Below are positions 4,762-5,745 of a stretch of DNA of 5,745 bases, one piece after another. The stretch comes from Oscillospiraceae bacterium. GTDB taxonomy: Bacteria; Bacillota_A; Clostridia; Oscillospirales; Oscillospiraceae. Below the pieces are notes generated by a model. That model worked only from the letters and a program-made list of their open reading frames with translations, had not been told where the DNA came from and did not search any database. The translations under genes were made by a program, and so were the position numbers. Positions within the stretch are counted from its first letter, which is position 1; the number at the start of each line of letters is the position of its first letter. The stretch covers positions 1 through 5,745 of the forward strand of contig CADAPN010000276.1 in assembly GCA_902789835.1 (NCBI GenBank), given 5' to 3'.

Positions 4762-4790
4762 AAAAAAATCCCGGAAATATCCGGGATTTT
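4762..4790. terminator. Bidirectional Rho-independent terminator
   Basis: AAAATCCCGGA (4765-4775) pairs perfectly with TCCGGGATTTT (4780-4790) around the loop AATA. On the + strand the stem ends in TTTT and ends the ATP-cone operon seven bases after its stop; on the - strand the run of seven A at 4762-4768 supplies a T7 tail for the convergent transporter gene. Both directions have good hairpin and tail, so it probably serves both. Confidence 0.92.
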
Positions 4791-4811
4791 CGCTTTCTTT
4801 TCCCTTTTCTC

Positions 4812-5745
4812 TCATGCGGTCTTCGGCTTTTTTGCTTCGCTTTCTTTCTGCCCGCCGTTCACGATCCAGACCCCTAAACTCACAAGGAGCAGGGAGAGCA
4901 GGCAGCGCGGAACATCCAGCTGTTTTCCTTCTCCCAGAAGGAGCGCCGAGAGGATCACCCCGAAGACGGGGTTTGCAAAGCTGTAGACCGTGATATGGGA
5001 GACCGGATGCCACTGCAGCAGCAGAGACCACAGCGTATAGGCCACGGCCGAGAGCAGGCCGAGATACAGCATCAGGAGCCAGGCCTGCGGAGAAACCGGC
5101 CGAAGCCTTCCTCCCGCCAGGAAACTCACCGCCGCCATTACGCTCCCGCCGATGATAAACTGCCAGCCGCTGAGCGTAACGGGATTTTCCCTCTGAGAAA
5201 AGCGCTTGATCAGCACCGTGGAGCAGGCATAGGAAAAGGCCGCCAGGAGCAGGAAGCCCTCTCCGTCCCAGCGAAAGCCGCCGGCGTCTCCGCTGCTCTG
5301 AAGGCTGACAAGGATCACGCCGGCAAACCCGACCACGCAGCCGATGATCTTTCGCAGCGTCAGCTTTTCCTGATGGAGCACCAGCGAGGCAAGAAGCACG
5401 GCGAAGAAAACGCTGCTTGGGCTGATCACCGAGCCCTTATAGCCCGGCGCCTTGGAGAGGCCCATATAGAAGAAGGTATACTGCGCGATGGTCTGCGCAA
5501 AGGCCAGGGCCAAAAGCATCCCCGCGCTGCCCTTCCGGGGCAGCAGGGCTCTGTGTTCCACCAGGCTTCCCAGAAGCACGGTCAGAATCCCCGCCAGGGT
5601 GAAACGAATCCCGGCGAAGAAGATCTGGCTCATGACCGCATCCGAAGAGATCTGAAACAGCTGATAGCCCAGCTTGATGCAGGGAGACGCGCTGCCCCAC
5701 AGGAGGTTGGCCAGAATCGCCGCGAGAAAAACGCCGAGACCGGTG
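4812..5745 (-). CDS. EamA/DMT-superfamily membrane transporter, 5' end outside the window
   Basis: The - strand frame stays open from the stop at 4812-4814 to the window edge, giving 310 visible residues. The first visible segment (TGLGVFLAAILANLLWGSAS) is the typical first helix of EamA proteins with its W-G-S/T-x-x-P/F motif, so only a few start codons are missing; the ATG at 5633 lies inside the second helix region and is not the start. Two homologous halves of about five helices each are visible. The first includes FFAGIRFTLAGILTVLLGS, the SPSSVFFAVLLASLVL block and LRKIIGCVVGFAGVILVSL. The second includes SYACSTVLIKRF, GWQFIIGGSVMAAVSFL, LYLGLLSAVAYTLWSLLL, and the SFANPVFGVILSALLLGE block. 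The C-terminus is a short basic tail. The family exports or exchanges small metabolites such as amino acids and nucleotide-related compounds; the substrate here is unknown. Although the cys genes make one think of cysteine export, they are 3.4 kb away and on the other strand. Confidence 0.93.
   Translation of the reverse strand, partial: TGLGVFLAAILANLLWGSASPCIKLGYQLFQISSDAVMSQIFFAGIRFTLAGILTVLLGSLVEHRALLPRKGSAGMLLALAFAQTIAQYTFFYMGLSKAPGYKGSVISPSSVFFAVLLASLVLHQEKLTLRKIIGCVVGFAGVILVSLQSSGDAGGFRWDGEGFLLLAAFSYACSTVLIKRFSQRENPVTLSGWQFIIGGSVMAAVSFLAGGRLRPVSPQAWLLMLYLGLLSAVAYTLWSLLLQWHPVSHITVYSFANPVFGVILSALLLGEGKQLDVPRCLLSLLLVSLGVWIVNGGQKESEAKKPKTA

Noticed and set aside
4246..5031. Open frame on the - strand crossing the small operon, the terminator and the transporter end
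   Set aside because: It runs antisense through a promoter, two genes and a hairpin terminator, and has no recognisable domain.
5437..5633. Transporter start at the ATG at 5633
   Set aside because: The frame stays open upstream to the window edge and encodes the typical first EamA helix, so this methionine is internal.

Overview
The window looks like chromosomal DNA of a Gram-positive anaerobe of the Bacillota, probably class Clostridia. The reasons are a CIRCE operator with a sigma-A promoter, strong AGGAGG-type ribosome binding sites, T-tailed hairpin terminators, and the cysK-cysE pair with a long-form serine acetyltransferase. Coding regions are mostly GC-rich, and the intergenic regions are clearly AT-rich. 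I cannot name the genus. The window holds seven genes that I call with fair to high confidence. Two run off the edges: cysK at the left edge, and a DMT transporter whose first codons lie beyond the right edge.

Left part (1-1441, + strand): the 3' half of cysK (O-acetylserine sulfhydrylase) is followed one base later by cysE (serine O-acetyltransferase). Together they form the two-step serine-to-cysteine pathway, and the pair is closed by a strong hairpin terminator at 1408-1441. Middle part (1456-3470, - strand): an extended short-chain dehydrogenase/reductase gene is followed, 104 bases downstream on the same strand, by a metallo-beta-lactamase-fold hydrolase of the acyl-homoserine-lactonase type. 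The substrates of both are unknown.

Divergent control region (3471-3776): it carries a near-perfect CIRCE element (HrcA operator) whose right part overlaps the -35 box of a textbook promoter. This promoter drives an Hsp20 small heat-shock gene ending at 4148. The 5' end of hsp20 is abnormal. The well-placed ribosome site and ATG at 3730 are one frame away from the alpha-crystallin frame, an in-frame stop lies at 3759-3761, and the only usable in-frame start is a GTG at 3777 with no ribosome site. A one-base loss in the A4 run near 3766-3769 would explain this.

Right part (4231-4790, + strand): a second textbook promoter, overlapped by a perfect 15-base inverted repeat, drives a two-gene operon. 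The first gene (4333-4458) encodes a 41-residue protein with one predicted membrane segment. The second (4489-4755) encodes an 88-residue protein that is essentially a free-standing ATP-cone, the nucleotide-sensing domain normally fused to ribonucleotide reductases or NrdR. This pair is the most novel item in the window. A bidirectional hairpin terminator (4762-4790) separates it from the convergent EamA/DMT-family transporter gene (4812 to beyond 5745, - strand).

No tRNA, rRNA, CRISPR array, insertion sequence or phage gene was seen. No gene-free stretch exceeds about 310 bases. The longest is the divergent control region at 3471-3776, and its contents are itemised in the feature list.
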